A stretch of 64,000 nt of DNA from Alicyclobacillus sacchari. Its GTDB lineage: Bacteria; Bacillota; Bacilli; Alicyclobacillales; Alicyclobacillaceae. How positions within the stretch are numbered: the first letter of the stretch is position 1; each line of letters begins with the position of its first letter. The position numbers and the translations under genes were made by a program. This document shows, in pieces, positions 34,452 to 43,057 of this stretch. Location of the stretch: the NCBI RefSeq assembly GCF_004366795.1, contig NZ_SORF01000005.1, positions 1 to 64,000 on the forward strand, written 5' to 3'. The notes beneath the pieces are model-generated. The model had not been told where the DNA came from and searched no databases. It saw only the letters and a list, made by a program, of their open reading frames with translations.

Positions 34452-36208
34452 TCTTTGGTCGCCTCCTTGCTGACCGCATAATTGCGTAAGCGTGGCTTAA
34501 TCAGGGAGACATCGACGGCTTCATACGAAAGCTTTGGTCCATCGGGTGTAAATTCCGCAATGGTGGTCTTCAAGAAATTCTCGTCATCGCGATCCGGAAA
34601 TTCCGGTTTGTAATGTGCACCCCGGCTTTCGTTTCGGTTGAGAGCACCCAGGGTAATCGCCCGCGCCATAATCAGCATGTTCTTCAGATGACGTGTAAAC
34701 TGAGCCACTTGGTTCTCCCAGCGCGATCGGTCGGACATGTTGATCCGCTTGAACCGTTCCTGCAGTTCTTGAATCTTTTCATCAGTCTTTTGCAGACGCT
34801 CATTGACACGCACGACCGTCACGTTGTCATTCATCCACTTGCCCAGTTCGCGGTGAATCTGATATGGATTTTCGTCACCTTCCATACGCAGGATCCCCTC
34901 GAACTCGTCCTCATATTTCTTGCGATACGACTCAAACAACGACTCCGGCAAGCTATCTGTAGCCTTGCGAAGATTCTTCGCATAGCGAACAGCGTTCGGC
35001 CCGGCAATCATGCCGCCGTAGATGCACGACAACAAGGAGTTCGCACCCAAACGGTTGGCTCCGTGGTACTGAAAGTCCGCTTCGCCCGCCGCGAACAATC
35101 CTGGAATGTTTGTCATCTGATCGATGTCGACCCAAAGCCCACCCATCGAGTAATGTACCGCCGGGAAGATGCGCATGGGAACTTTGCGCGGATCGTCCCC
35201 TACGAACTTCTCGTAGATATCCAAAATGTTACCCAATTTCACGTTCAAGACGTCGGCAGGGATGTGCGACAAATCGAGATAGACCTGATTCTGCCCATCT
35301 ACGCCAAGCCCCATCTCGACGCAGACTTTATGGATGGCTCGCGTTGCAATGTCACGAGGCACGAGATTACCGTATTCAGGGTACATCTCCTCGAGGAAAT
35401 ACCATGGTTTTCCGTCTTTATATGTCCAGATGCGGCCGCCCTCACCACGAGCCGATTCCGACATCAAACGGAGTTTGTCGTCTCCCGGAATGGCCGTCGG
35501 GTGAACCTGAATCATTTCCGGATTCGCGTACTTCACGCCCTGTTGATACAGTTCCGATGCCGCCGACCCGGTGTTGATCATAGAATTCGTGCTCTTGCCA
35601 AAGATGAGCCCATTACCACCGGTGCACATGACAACTGCATCGGCTTTGAAATAATGAATTTCCATGGAACGCAGATCTTGGGCACATATGCCGCGGCAAA
35701 CTTGTTCGTCATCCAGTACGGCCCCGAGGAAATCCCATCCCTCGTATTTTTCGACCAAGCCAGCCACTTCGTAACGACGAACCTGCTCGTCCAGCGCGTA
35801 CAGCAACTGTTGACCTGTCGAGGCGCCGGCAAACGCTGTGCGGTGGTGTTTGGTACCGCCAAAGCGGCGGAAGTCGAGCAATCCTTCCGGCGTGCGATTG
35901 AACATAACGCCCATGCGATCCATCAGGTGAATGATGGCTGGGGCCGCCTCGCACATGCCTAAGACCTGTTGTTGGTTGGCCAAAAAGTCGCCACCATAAA
36001 TCGTGTCGTCAAAGTGTTCCCACGGCGAATCGCCTTCACCCTTGGTATTCACCGCGCCGTTGATACCGCCTTGTGCACACACTGAGTGCGAGCGCTTGAC
36101 AGGCACCAGGGAGAACAGTTTAACCGGTACGCCGGCCTCGGCGATCTTGATGGTTGTCATCAACCCGGCCAAACCGCCGCCGACGACAATGATTGTCTGA
36201 TTAGCCAC
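34448..36208 (-). CDS. sdhA: Succinate dehydrogenase flavoprotein subunit
   Basis: SdhA oxidises succinate to fumarate. The FAD-binding start is IIVVGGGLAGLMTT, the histidine that carries covalent FAD lies in SHSVCAQGGINGA (about residue 41), and the active-site region has the RSARGEGG-type sequence (MSESARGEGGRIW). 586 residues, the B. subtilis-type size. Part of sdhCAB on the minus strand. Confidence 0.97.
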   Translation of the reverse strand: MANQTIIVVGGGLAGLMTTIKIAEAGVPVKLFSLVPVKRSHSVCAQGGINGAVNTKGEGDSPWEHFDDTIYGGDFLANQQQVLGMCEAAPAIIHLMDRMGVMFNRTPEGLLDFRRFGGTKHHRTAFAGASTGQQLLYALDEQVRRYEVAGLVEKYEGWDFLGAVLDDEQVCRGICAQDLRSMEIHYFKADAVVMCTGGNGLIFGKSTNSMINTGSAASELYQQGVKYANPEMIQVHPTAIPGDDKLRLMSESARGEGGRIWTYKDGKPWYFLEEMYPEYGNLVPRDIATRAIHKVCVEMGLGVDGQNQVYLDLSHIPADVLNVKLGNILDIYEKFVGDDPRKVPMRIFPAVHYSMGGLWVDIDQMTNIPGLFAAGEADFQYHGANRLGANSLLSCIYGGMIAGPNAVRYAKNLRKATDSLPESLFESYRKKYEDEFEGILRMEGDENPYQIHRELGKWMNDNVTVVRVNERLQKTDEKIQELQERFKRINMSDRSRWENQVAQFTRHLKNMLIMARAITLGALNRNESRGAHYKPEFPDRDDENFLKTTIAEFTPDGPKLSYEAVDVSLIKPRLRNYAVSKEATKE

Positions 36209-36261
36209 GCAGAATCCCTCCCATGCTCCGTGGTTCCTGCTCGTTTCAAATCCTTACAAGC

Positions 36262-36888
36262 TCATGCGGAATGCGTGAACGCAATGATGGACGCCACGCC
36301 CATGCCCGCGAGCACGACAAACACAATCAACGTGACCCATGCGGTGATCCGCTGTGCCCGAGCGCCCACGGTAATGCCCCAGTGGATGCAGAACGACCAG
36401 AGACCGTTGGCAAAGTGGAACGTCGCGGCGACCACGCCAATGATCATGAACCAGAAGTAGGCCGGGTTGCTAACGAGATTGTGCACCATGTCAAAGTTTG
36501 GTGCATTCCCGGAAAACCGCGTCGTCCAAAGGTGGAAAATGATAAACACGAACGTAATGACGCCCGTCACCCGCTGAAACACGAACAGGATATTGCGGCC
36601 AAATGAAAACCGATTCGCATTGTACCCCGACACAAATGCGACGTACAGGCCGAATACCCCATGATAGGTGATTGGCAGGAAGATGAAGAAAAACTCGATG
36701 AAATGCAGTAGCGGCAGCGTCTGAATCGCGTCGACTGCGTCATTAAACGCCGCCGGACCGCGCAGTGCTGTCGCGTTTGTGAACAGGTGCTCCAACAGGA
36801 AAAGCCCAACCGGAATCACGCCGGACAACGTATGCAAACGCCGCCACAGAAATTCCCGATTTTTGTGCGCTGCTTGGGCCACCGCCAC
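36262..36888 (-). CDS. sdhC: Succinate dehydrogenase cytochrome b558 subunit
   Basis: A 208-residue, five-helix diheme cytochrome b of the Bacillus (B-type) succinate:menaquinone reductase. Heme-ligand histidines are in keeping with RRLHTLSG, LEHLFTN, TYHGVFG and ATFHFANG. It anchors SdhAB in the membrane. GTG at 36888 follows GGGAGG. First gene of the operon. Confidence 0.94.
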   Translation of the reverse strand: MAVAQAAHKNREFLWRRLHTLSGVIPVGLFLLEHLFTNATALRGPAAFNDAVDAIQTLPLLHFIEFFFIFLPITYHGVFGLYVAFVSGYNANRFSFGRNILFVFQRVTGVITFVFIIFHLWTTRFSGNAPNFDMVHNLVSNPAYFWFMIIGVVAATFHFANGLWSFCIHWGITVGARAQRITAWVTLIVFVVLAGMGVASIIAFTHSA

Positions 36889-37064
36889 AAAGGTTCCTCC
36901 CTTCGACTCCTAGCCAGTTCTTATGTACCGGCAGCCTGATGCGGCTGCCCCTCCGGATAGGGTATAGAATTCAGATTCGCCGAGCCGATGTGATTCCAGG
37001 GAACGCATTCGGTTCTCGAACCTGCTTTGCACTTTTTAAATTGTAATGATTGGCCATCGCAGAA

Positions 37065-38897
37065 TCAAGAAAGCGGTGCCTTAGAAGAAGAAGCTTGTCG
37101 AATGTTCTTCTGACTTCGCTCATCCAGTACCGCGCGCAACCGCATGACGATCTCGCCAGCCAATTTGTCACCAATACCCAGTCCCCGAAAATCGTCCAAA
37201 TCCGCCTCGGCCATGGCTTTGAGGCTCCCAAATTTGCGCAGCAGCGCCTTTTTTCGCTCCGGACCGACGCCTGGAATGTCGTCGAGAACGGATGCAAATC
37301 CTGTCTTTCTGCGTTGCTGTCTGTGAAACTCGATGGCGAACCGATGCACCTCGTCCTGAATGCGCTCCAACAAATAAAACGCCTGACTGTGGCGATCCAA
37401 TGCGACGGGACTCTCTTCATCCATAAAGAAAAGCTGGCTGGTGCGATGTCTGTCGTCTTTCGCCAAGCCACAAACTGGTACATCCAGGCCCAATTCCCCT
37501 TCGATGACAGACAGAGCGGCCGCCAGTTGCCCACGCCCACCGTCGATTACGATGAGATCCGGCAAAGGCTTGGCTTCACGCTGCAGCCGCGTGTACCGCC
37601 TGCGAATCACTTCCCGCATGGACTCGTAGTCATCGGGTCCGGAAACGGTCTTGATCTTGTACTTACGATACTCTGACTTCGCCGGCTTGCCGTCGATAAA
37701 CACGACCATGGCCGCGACCGCGTCCGCACCTTGGATATTTGAGTTATCAAACGCCTCAATCCTGCGCGGCGTCGCGATCGCCAACCCGTTGCCCAACTCG
37801 ATCACAGCCCCCAAGGTGCGATCCATATTCTTCTCCATCAACTGAATCTTATCTGAGAGTGCTTGGCGGGCGTTTTCACAAGCGAGATCGACAAGATCTC
37901 GTTTCGGTCCACGCTTGGGTTGAACGACTTTGGCATCGAGCACCATCTCCAGCGCTTCTGATGGTACACCGTCCGGCAGCAACACTTCCTGAGGCAAATC
38001 GGCCCGTTCATGATAGAATTGTTCGACATACGACATGAAGTCGGTCAATGGTTCGTCATAGTGCGGCATGATCGCGACGGAGCGTTCGATGACCTTGCCG
38101 CTGCGAACATAAAACACCTGAATGCTCAACAGACCTTTATCTTCCGCATAGCCGAACACATCGCGATCGACGCGATCCGTCGTCGTCATCTTTTGTTCTT
38201 CCATGACCTGTTCGATGTGCCGGATCAGATCGCGCAGTTCGGAGGCGCGTTCAAATTGCAACGCTTCCGCCGCAGCCTCCATTTTCGCGATCAAATCCCG
38301 CACAACGTCTCGATGACCACCATTCAAAAAATGCGTAATTTGTTTGGTCATCTCCTGGTACTGCGCAGCGTCGACCGGATATTCGCACGGTGCAAGACAT
38401 TGCTGAATGTGATAGTACAAACACACCTGCTTCTTCAGTGTTTTACATTTGCGCAACGGATAGAGGCGATCCAACAACCTCTTCGTCGCTTGCGCGGATG
38501 TGGCGCTCGGGTAAGGGCCAAAATACTTGGCTCCATCGCGCTTGACGCGCCGTACGATTTGCAGCCTGGGATGCGGTTCGTTGGTCAACTTGATGTACGG
38601 ATACGTCTTGTCGTCCCGCAGCATGATGTTGTATGGCGGGGTATGCTGTTTAATCAAGTTGCACTCGAGGACCAAGGCCTCTGCAACCGTATCTGTGACG
38701 ATGTACTCAAAATCACAGATGTTCGACACCAGAGCCTGTGTCTTGCGATCATGCGACCCCGTGAAGTATGAGCGAACGCGATTGCGCAGCACCTTCGCCT
38801 TCCCGACATACAGGATTTCGCCTTTACCGCCCTTCATCAGGTACACTCCTGGGCGCTGTGGCAGCAATTCCAGTTTATCGCGGATCATTTGGTTCAT
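37065..38897 (-). CDS. uvrC: UvrABC excinuclease subunit C
   Basis: UvrC makes both incisions during nucleotide excision repair. The N-terminal GIY-YIG nuclease (PGVYLMKGGKGEILYVGKAK), a central UvrB-binding domain (about 200-235), the RNase H-like C-terminal nuclease (FDNSNIQGADAVAAMVVF, VIDGGRGQL) and the helix-hairpin-helix end (LDDIPGVGPERKKALL) are in order. 610 residues from ATG at 38897, with GAGGGGTG; the open frame runs to 38990, inside the upstream gene. Confidence 0.96.
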   Translation of the reverse strand: MNQMIRDKLELLPQRPGVYLMKGGKGEILYVGKAKVLRNRVRSYFTGSHDRKTQALVSNICDFEYIVTDTVAEALVLECNLIKQHTPPYNIMLRDDKTYPYIKLTNEPHPRLQIVRRVKRDGAKYFGPYPSATSAQATKRLLDRLYPLRKCKTLKKQVCLYYHIQQCLAPCEYPVDAAQYQEMTKQITHFLNGGHRDVVRDLIAKMEAAAEALQFERASELRDLIRHIEQVMEEQKMTTTDRVDRDVFGYAEDKGLLSIQVFYVRSGKVIERSVAIMPHYDEPLTDFMSYVEQFYHERADLPQEVLLPDGVPSEALEMVLDAKVVQPKRGPKRDLVDLACENARQALSDKIQLMEKNMDRTLGAVIELGNGLAIATPRRIEAFDNSNIQGADAVAAMVVFIDGKPAKSEYRKYKIKTVSGPDDYESMREVIRRRYTRLQREAKPLPDLIVIDGGRGQLAAALSVIEGELGLDVPVCGLAKDDRHRTSQLFFMDEESPVALDRHSQAFYLLERIQDEVHRFAIEFHRQQRRKTGFASVLDDIPGVGPERKKALLRKFGSLKAMAEADLDDFRGLGIGDKLAGEIVMRLRAVLDERSQKNIRQASSSKAPLS

Positions 38898-38910
38898 GCC
38901 ATCACCCCTC

Positions 38911-40443
38911 TCACTTGATTGCCGCAACGACCAGCTCAGGATTCGTCCTGCCTGGTTGCACCCATAATAGGTAAGACCCGCTTGTAGCAAATTGTTGCAA
39001 AGGCGTGTGCAGCTGCATAGGTTGTGCGGTGCCCGCTGTCTTGACCAACGGTGCCATCGTCAACTGCAGGCCACCGCTGGCATTCGGGGTCGTCTCGAGC
39101 CACCACAAAGAACCGGAGACACCCTGCGCCACATAGTGCGGTTGCCCGTCGATCGGCGGTCCCTGATAGCGCGTTACGCGCCCCTGGCGGTCGATACCGT
39201 ACCACGTCGAACCGCTGGTTCCCGCAGCACGTTCAGGCTTACCGACGATGCCCTGAAAGACAAGCCCATCGCTCACGACACTGGGCCCCTGCATGAAACC
39301 AAATGCCGCCGGGATCTGCCGTACCTCTGTCCACGCTTGCGTCGAAGTTCGGCCCACCAGCGTGTATTCACCGATTGGCGTGCCAATCCACGCACCATCC
39401 TGATAGACGCCCGATTGTACGGCAATCTGCCCGTGTCCCACGGCGACGACAGCCGACGTCGACGGCTGTTGCGGGATCGATTTCACCAGTGCCGCGTGAC
39501 CGTTCGCCAGCGAAAGCGCGTAGATCTGCTCGTCGCTCACGCCGCCAGGCGCGCGCCAGTTCGCCAGCACCACGAGCCAACCCGGAATCGCCGCAAGCGA
39601 CCAGGTACTCAACTGCCATGCCGTTTCGTCGATTCCCGAGACCACTGGCGTCACAAAAGCTAAGGCATAACGGCGCCTTGCCGTCGCAAGCGAGCCCGGC
39701 GCCTTCAAGGGATAACTGCGTACGTTCATGACATCAGCCTGATTTCCATACTGTTGCATGCTGGCGAGGAACAGTGAACCGGATTCCACAGCCGCGTGCG
39801 TTAAGTCAACCTGGCCACCTTGCGGCAACGTGTACAATCCTGCCAGTTTGAGCGGGAGTGAACCAAACTTGATACCTGAAACCTCCCTTTCGTTCTGAAC
39901 GGGCGTTGCCAGTTTCGCGCCGTACACCGACTGCCATTCTCCCAATCCACCGTACACGGCAAGCCCTAAGCCGACGCACGCCAATCCCGCGGCTCCGATC
40001 CGCACAAAACCAGGACCCCGATGGTGCCGCAGCGCTTCATCAAACGCGATATTCGCACGCATGACTTGCACAGCACGAACGAGCAGCGGCCGCGGAACGC
40101 CAACGGCAGCTTCCGCCACCTCAGGCAACGCGGCCGTTTCGCCCGACTCAGGCCAGTCGTCGAGATCGTGTGAATCGTCCAGCGCCTCACCGACGTCCAC
40201 ATGTGGCACCGCCGCCGTTTCCACTTCTTGCAAACAGCGTTCGATCACGCTGTCAGGCAACGTTTTGGCTTCCGTACGGCGAAGCGTGCGGATGGCCACG
40301 ACAAAAACCTGCAAAAATGCGTCCTCCGCCTTGACGCGATCATTGTATCGGTTCCAAACCGTTTCCCAAACCCTCGCGGCAAAGCGCTCGAGCAAGCGCT
40401 CGACCAACTGCCTGCGTTCACTGCCACTTAACTGCCTTTGCAC
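38911..40443 (-). CDS. Membrane protein: sigma-70 region-2-like N-terminus, one TM helix, beta-rich outside domain
   Basis: Three parts of a roughly 510-residue protein can be seen. Residues 1-50 resemble sigma-factor region 2 (ERRQLVERLLERFAARVWE, then NDRVKAEDAFLQVFVVAIRT, close to the ECF AEDAVQETFLRAW pattern). An acidic linker follows, then one membrane helix (about 155-175; VRIGAAGLACVGLGLAVYGG). Residues about 180-510 are beta-rich, with repeated Gly/Trp blades such as SGSLWWLETTP and IAVQSGVYQDGAWIG, like a beta-propeller outside the membrane. Sigma region 4 is absent. GTG at 40443 follows AAGGAG; 13 bases before uvrC, so probably co-transcribed. Function unknown. Confidence 0.75.
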   Translation of the reverse strand: MQRQLSGSERRQLVERLLERFAARVWETVWNRYNDRVKAEDAFLQVFVVAIRTLRRTEAKTLPDSVIERCLQEVETAAVPHVDVGEALDDSHDLDDWPESGETAALPEVAEAAVGVPRPLLVRAVQVMRANIAFDEALRHHRGPGFVRIGAAGLACVGLGLAVYGGLGEWQSVYGAKLATPVQNEREVSGIKFGSLPLKLAGLYTLPQGGQVDLTHAAVESGSLFLASMQQYGNQADVMNVRSYPLKAPGSLATARRRYALAFVTPVVSGIDETAWQLSTWSLAAIPGWLVVLANWRAPGGVSDEQIYALSLANGHAALVKSIPQQPSTSAVVAVGHGQIAVQSGVYQDGAWIGTPIGEYTLVGRTSTQAWTEVRQIPAAFGFMQGPSVVSDGLVFQGIVGKPERAAGTSGSTWYGIDRQGRVTRYQGPPIDGQPHYVAQGVSGSLWWLETTPNASGGLQLTMAPLVKTAGTAQPMQLHTPLQQFATSGSYLLWVQPGRTNPELVVAAIK

Positions 40444-40559
40444 GCCGCAGCTCCTTCTTCCCGTTCCGTTGTTCCTCCTCCATGATACCGAACCCTTGCC
40501 GGAAAGGACAGGACCAGCAATCTCCAAAAAGATGTGCCACCAGCATCCACAATAAGCGC

Positions 40560-40589
40560 AAAAACGCGATCCCCTAACGGGGACCGCGT
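40560..40589 (-). terminator. Terminator of the tRNA-Gln-Glu-Lys transcript
   Basis: An 11-bp stem (40564-40574 with 40579-40589, one mismatch) is followed by TTTTTGC on the minus strand, shortly after tRNA-Lys. Confidence 0.9.
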
Positions 40590-40595
40590 CATCTA

Positions 40596-40671
40596 TGGTG
40601 GGTCATGAAGGACTCGAACCTTCAACCTGCCGATTAAGAGTCGGATGCTCTACCAATTGAGCTAATGACCC
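40596..40671 (-). tRNA. tRNA-Lys (anticodon CTT)
   Basis: Minus-strand cloverleaf: acceptor GGGTCAT/ATGACCC, D-arm AGCTCAATTGGTAGAGC, anticodon loop CTCTTAA (CTT, decodes AAG), T-loop GGTTCGAGTCC, encoded CCA. The outermost anticodon-stem pair appears to be a T/C mismatch (27:43). Confidence 0.94.
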
Positions 40672-40680
40672 TCGACCTAA

Positions 40681-40753
40681 TGACCCTAAGGGGATTCGAA
40701 CCCCTATTACCGCCGTGAGAGGGCGGCGTCCTGAACCATTAGACGATAGGGCC
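40681..40753 (-). tRNA. tRNA-Glu (anticodon CTC)
   Basis: Minus-strand cloverleaf: acceptor GGCCCTA/TAGGGTC with one G-T pair, anticodon stem CCGCC/GGCGG with loop CTCTCAC (CTC, decodes GAG), T-loop GGTTCGAATCC. The 3' CCA is not encoded (TTA follows the discriminator A). Confidence 0.94.
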
Positions 40754-40754
40754 A

Positions 40755-40828
40755 TGGCTGCCGAACTAGGACTCGAACCTAGACTAACTGATCCAGAGTC
40801 AGTCGTGCTACCATTACACCATTCGGCA
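40755..40828 (-). tRNA. tRNA-Gln (anticodon CTG)
   Basis: Minus-strand cloverleaf: acceptor TGCCGAA/TTCGGCA, anticodon loop CTCTGGA (CTG, decodes CAG), T-loop GGTTCGAGTCC, discriminator G, encoded CCA. It is the first gene of the cluster. Confidence 0.94.
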
Positions 40829-40852
40829 ACAGAGCGAGCGTCAACGGTATTA

Positions 40853-40881
40853 ACTATACTCACTGACGCCCATTCTGTCAA
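40853..40881 (-). promoter_or_regulatory. Strong sigma-A promoter of the tRNA cluster
   Basis: Minus strand: TTGACA (40881-40876), a 17-nt spacer, TATAGT (40858-40853), about 24 bases before tRNA-Gln. This is almost consensus, as expected for stable RNA. Confidence 0.85.
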
Positions 40882-40965
40882 TCGTTCCACAAAAATTTTT
40901 TGATACGGCGGCTCATGTTCCGCGTGCTCCTATGAGGCGCACATGGCGGCACTCACACCAGCGTG

Positions 40966-42453
40966 TTACTGGGCAGCTATCGTTCCCGCATCGATTCGGT
41001 TTGCCGCAGTCGCAAGCCGCTCACAAGTTTCCTCGCGCCCAAGCATCGCGATCACGTCAAATAGTCCCGGCCCCACGGTGACACCAGTCAACGCCAGGCG
41101 GACAGGGTGAATCAACTGCCCCGCTTTCAACCCCAGTTCATCGATGAGGGCCCGAAACGACGATTCAATCACTGGAGCGGTAAATGGAGCAACGCCTGCA
41201 AGCCGCTGGGCGACCGCCCGTAGCCTTTCTGGGGTGGCTTTATCGCTGAACTGTTTACGCACACCTTTTTCGTCATATGTCGTCACCGGCTCAAAATACG
41301 GGCGCATGCCCTCGATGAGGTCCGCGGTGCCGCGACTGCGCGTCTGCACAAACTCCACCACGGTTCGAAGCCAAGCCAACACATGCCGATCCACTTCGTC
41401 AGGTGCGACATAGCCCAGATGAACAATCTGCTTCCAGATCTGATCGATCACCACGTCTGGCGATTGTGCGCGGAAATAGTGCGCGTTTAGCCATTCGAGC
41501 TTTTTCACATCGTAGACAGCCGCGTGTTTCGCGACGCGATCAAGGCTAAACAATTCAATAGCCGTCTCTCTGTCGACGATTTCGCGGTCGTCGCCGGGCG
41601 AAAAACCGAGCAACAACAGATAGTTGACCAGAGCCTCCGGCAAGATTCCCATATCGCGATACTCGGAAACGCTCGTCGCGCCGTGGCGCTTGCTCAATTT
41701 ACTGCGATCCGGCGCCAGAATCATCGGCACATGCGCAAACACCGGCGGCTCGGCCGCAAACGCTTCAAACAAGGCGACGTGCCGCGGCGTGTTGGACAGA
41801 TGTTCTTCAGCCCGAATCACGTGCGTAATTTGCATGGCGAGATCGTCGACACAGGACGCGAAGTGGTACGTCGGCGAGTCGTCCGCTTTCCAGACAATAA
41901 AGTCGTCGATCTCGCTATTCTGGAAGACGACGTCGCCGCGGATGAGATCGTGCACCACCGTCTCACCCCCACCGTCGGTTCGCAGACGATACACGTGCGG
42001 ATCGCCCACAGAGAGCCGTCGTGCCCGTTCTTCGGGCGACAAATTCCGGCACCGTCCACTGTATCGCGGCGGCCTCCCCTCGCGCGCGGCCTCATCGCGA
42101 TCCGCCTGCAGCTGTTCAGCACTGCAGAAACACGGGTACACTTTGTCTTCGGCGATCAACTTCTGTAAATGGCTGCGATATATCTCGGTGCGCTCCGATT
42201 GGCGATACGGGGCGTACGGACCGCCACAGTCGGGGCCCTCATCCCAGTCAATGCCGAGCCACTGGAAACTGTCCAGAATCTGCCGATAGGATTCTTCCGT
42301 CGAACGCGCCCGGTCCGTATCATCGATACGAAGGACAAAAACACCCTGATTCTTCCGGGCAAACAACCAGTTAAAATACGCCGTGCGGGCACCGCCAATG
42401 TGCAACGCACCCGTGGGACTCGGCGCAAAGCGAACCCGAACCTGCTTGTCCAT
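40966..42453 (-). CDS. gltX: Glutamyl-tRNA synthetase
   Basis: GltX charges tRNA-Glu, and in most Firmicutes also tRNA-Gln for later amidation; it also supplies the hem pathway. HIGH-type motif FAPSPTGALHIGGARTA (about 9-25), a Cys-rich zinc-like segment (YPCFCSAEQL...SGRC), the KMSKS-type loop SKLSKRHGATSV (about 245) and the helical anticodon-binding domain are visible. 495 residues. ATG at 42453 has AGGAGG. It lies directly upstream of the tRNA-Gln/Glu/Lys cluster. Confidence 0.97.
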   Translation of the reverse strand: MDKQVRVRFAPSPTGALHIGGARTAYFNWLFARKNQGVFVLRIDDTDRARSTEESYRQILDSFQWLGIDWDEGPDCGGPYAPYRQSERTEIYRSHLQKLIAEDKVYPCFCSAEQLQADRDEAAREGRPPRYSGRCRNLSPEERARRLSVGDPHVYRLRTDGGGETVVHDLIRGDVVFQNSEIDDFIVWKADDSPTYHFASCVDDLAMQITHVIRAEEHLSNTPRHVALFEAFAAEPPVFAHVPMILAPDRSKLSKRHGATSVSEYRDMGILPEALVNYLLLLGFSPGDDREIVDRETAIELFSLDRVAKHAAVYDVKKLEWLNAHYFRAQSPDVVIDQIWKQIVHLGYVAPDEVDRHVLAWLRTVVEFVQTRSRGTADLIEGMRPYFEPVTTYDEKGVRKQFSDKATPERLRAVAQRLAGVAPFTAPVIESSFRALIDELGLKAGQLIHPVRLALTGVTVGPGLFDVIAMLGREETCERLATAANRIDAGTIAAQ

Positions 42454-42514
42454 AGTTACCTCCTAGCGGATATACAACCCATCAAAGCGCACAATACGGC
42501 TGAGGTGACTGCGC

Positions 42515-42844
42515 ATGGAACGACGAATCGATCGGAATGTTCGGGACGTCGACGTCAGCTCCAACTCGGGTGCCTACGATCCCGGACCACTCGACGAAGG
42601 TGCAAGCGACTACCCAACAGCCGAACTGTGGCAAGCCCAAGCAACAACATACGATCTCGCTGTGGAAGAATTCCCGGAAGGCCCATACGGTGCCGCTACC
42701 AACGAGAAACGCCTTGGCAAAACCTCGCCCTGGCTGGATGGCCAAATGGTGAGCGGCCGCTTTCGCGACAGCAATCCCATTCGTTCGGATAGGCACACCG
42801 CCCCGCATGAAAGCGATGCGGATGAAACCGTGGATCCAACGTAA
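42515..42844 (+). CDS. Hydrophilic acidic protein of unknown function (109 residues)
   Basis: ATG at 42515 follows GAGGTGA at good spacing, and the frame ends before a bidirectional terminator. The product is soluble, acidic and without hydrophobic segments (DVDVSSNSGAYDPGPLDEG..., LGKTSPWLDGQMVSGRF). I do not recognise the family. A rival frame on the other strand is longer but has no ribosome site and a Cys/Trp-heavy, unlikely composition. Confidence 0.6.
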   Translation: MERRIDRNVRDVDVSSNSGAYDPGPLDEGASDYPTAELWQAQATTYDLAVEEFPEGPYGAATNEKRLGKTSPWLDGQMVSGRFRDSNPIRSDRHTAPHESDADETVDPT

Positions 42845-42970
42845 AAGCCGCAACGAGGCCATTTCAATTTCATGACCCTTTTTGTGGAACTCCATCCATC
42901 AGGACCCGATTGCCAGTTCGTGCTTGGTACGGGTAACATCATGTTTGAAATCAGTGCTCTGATTGAAGAC

Positions 42971-43018
42971 ACGGCCCCCTAATCTGGTTGGTTTACCACA
43001 GGGGGCCGTTGTGATTTT
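42971..43018. terminator. Bidirectional terminator between the 109-residue gene and hisC
   Basis: ACGGCCCCCT (42971-42980) pairs perfectly with AGGGGGCCGT (43000-43009). On the plus strand TGTGATTTT follows. It can serve both convergent genes. Confidence 0.75.
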
Positions 43019-43057
43019 ACGGCTTTTTTCTCCTGCCAACAAGCGCGATGAACAGAT

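Noticed and set aside
34613-35962. Long open frame (449 codons) on the plus strand opposite sdhA
   Set aside because: It mirrors the sdhA codons, has no ribosome site and its product has no plausible domain; it is a by-product of codon bias.
42482-42895. Minus-strand frame of 137 codons over the 109-residue plus-strand gene
   Set aside because: No ribosome site and odd Cys/Trp-rich composition; the plus-strand frame has a good GAGGTGA site and a matching terminator.
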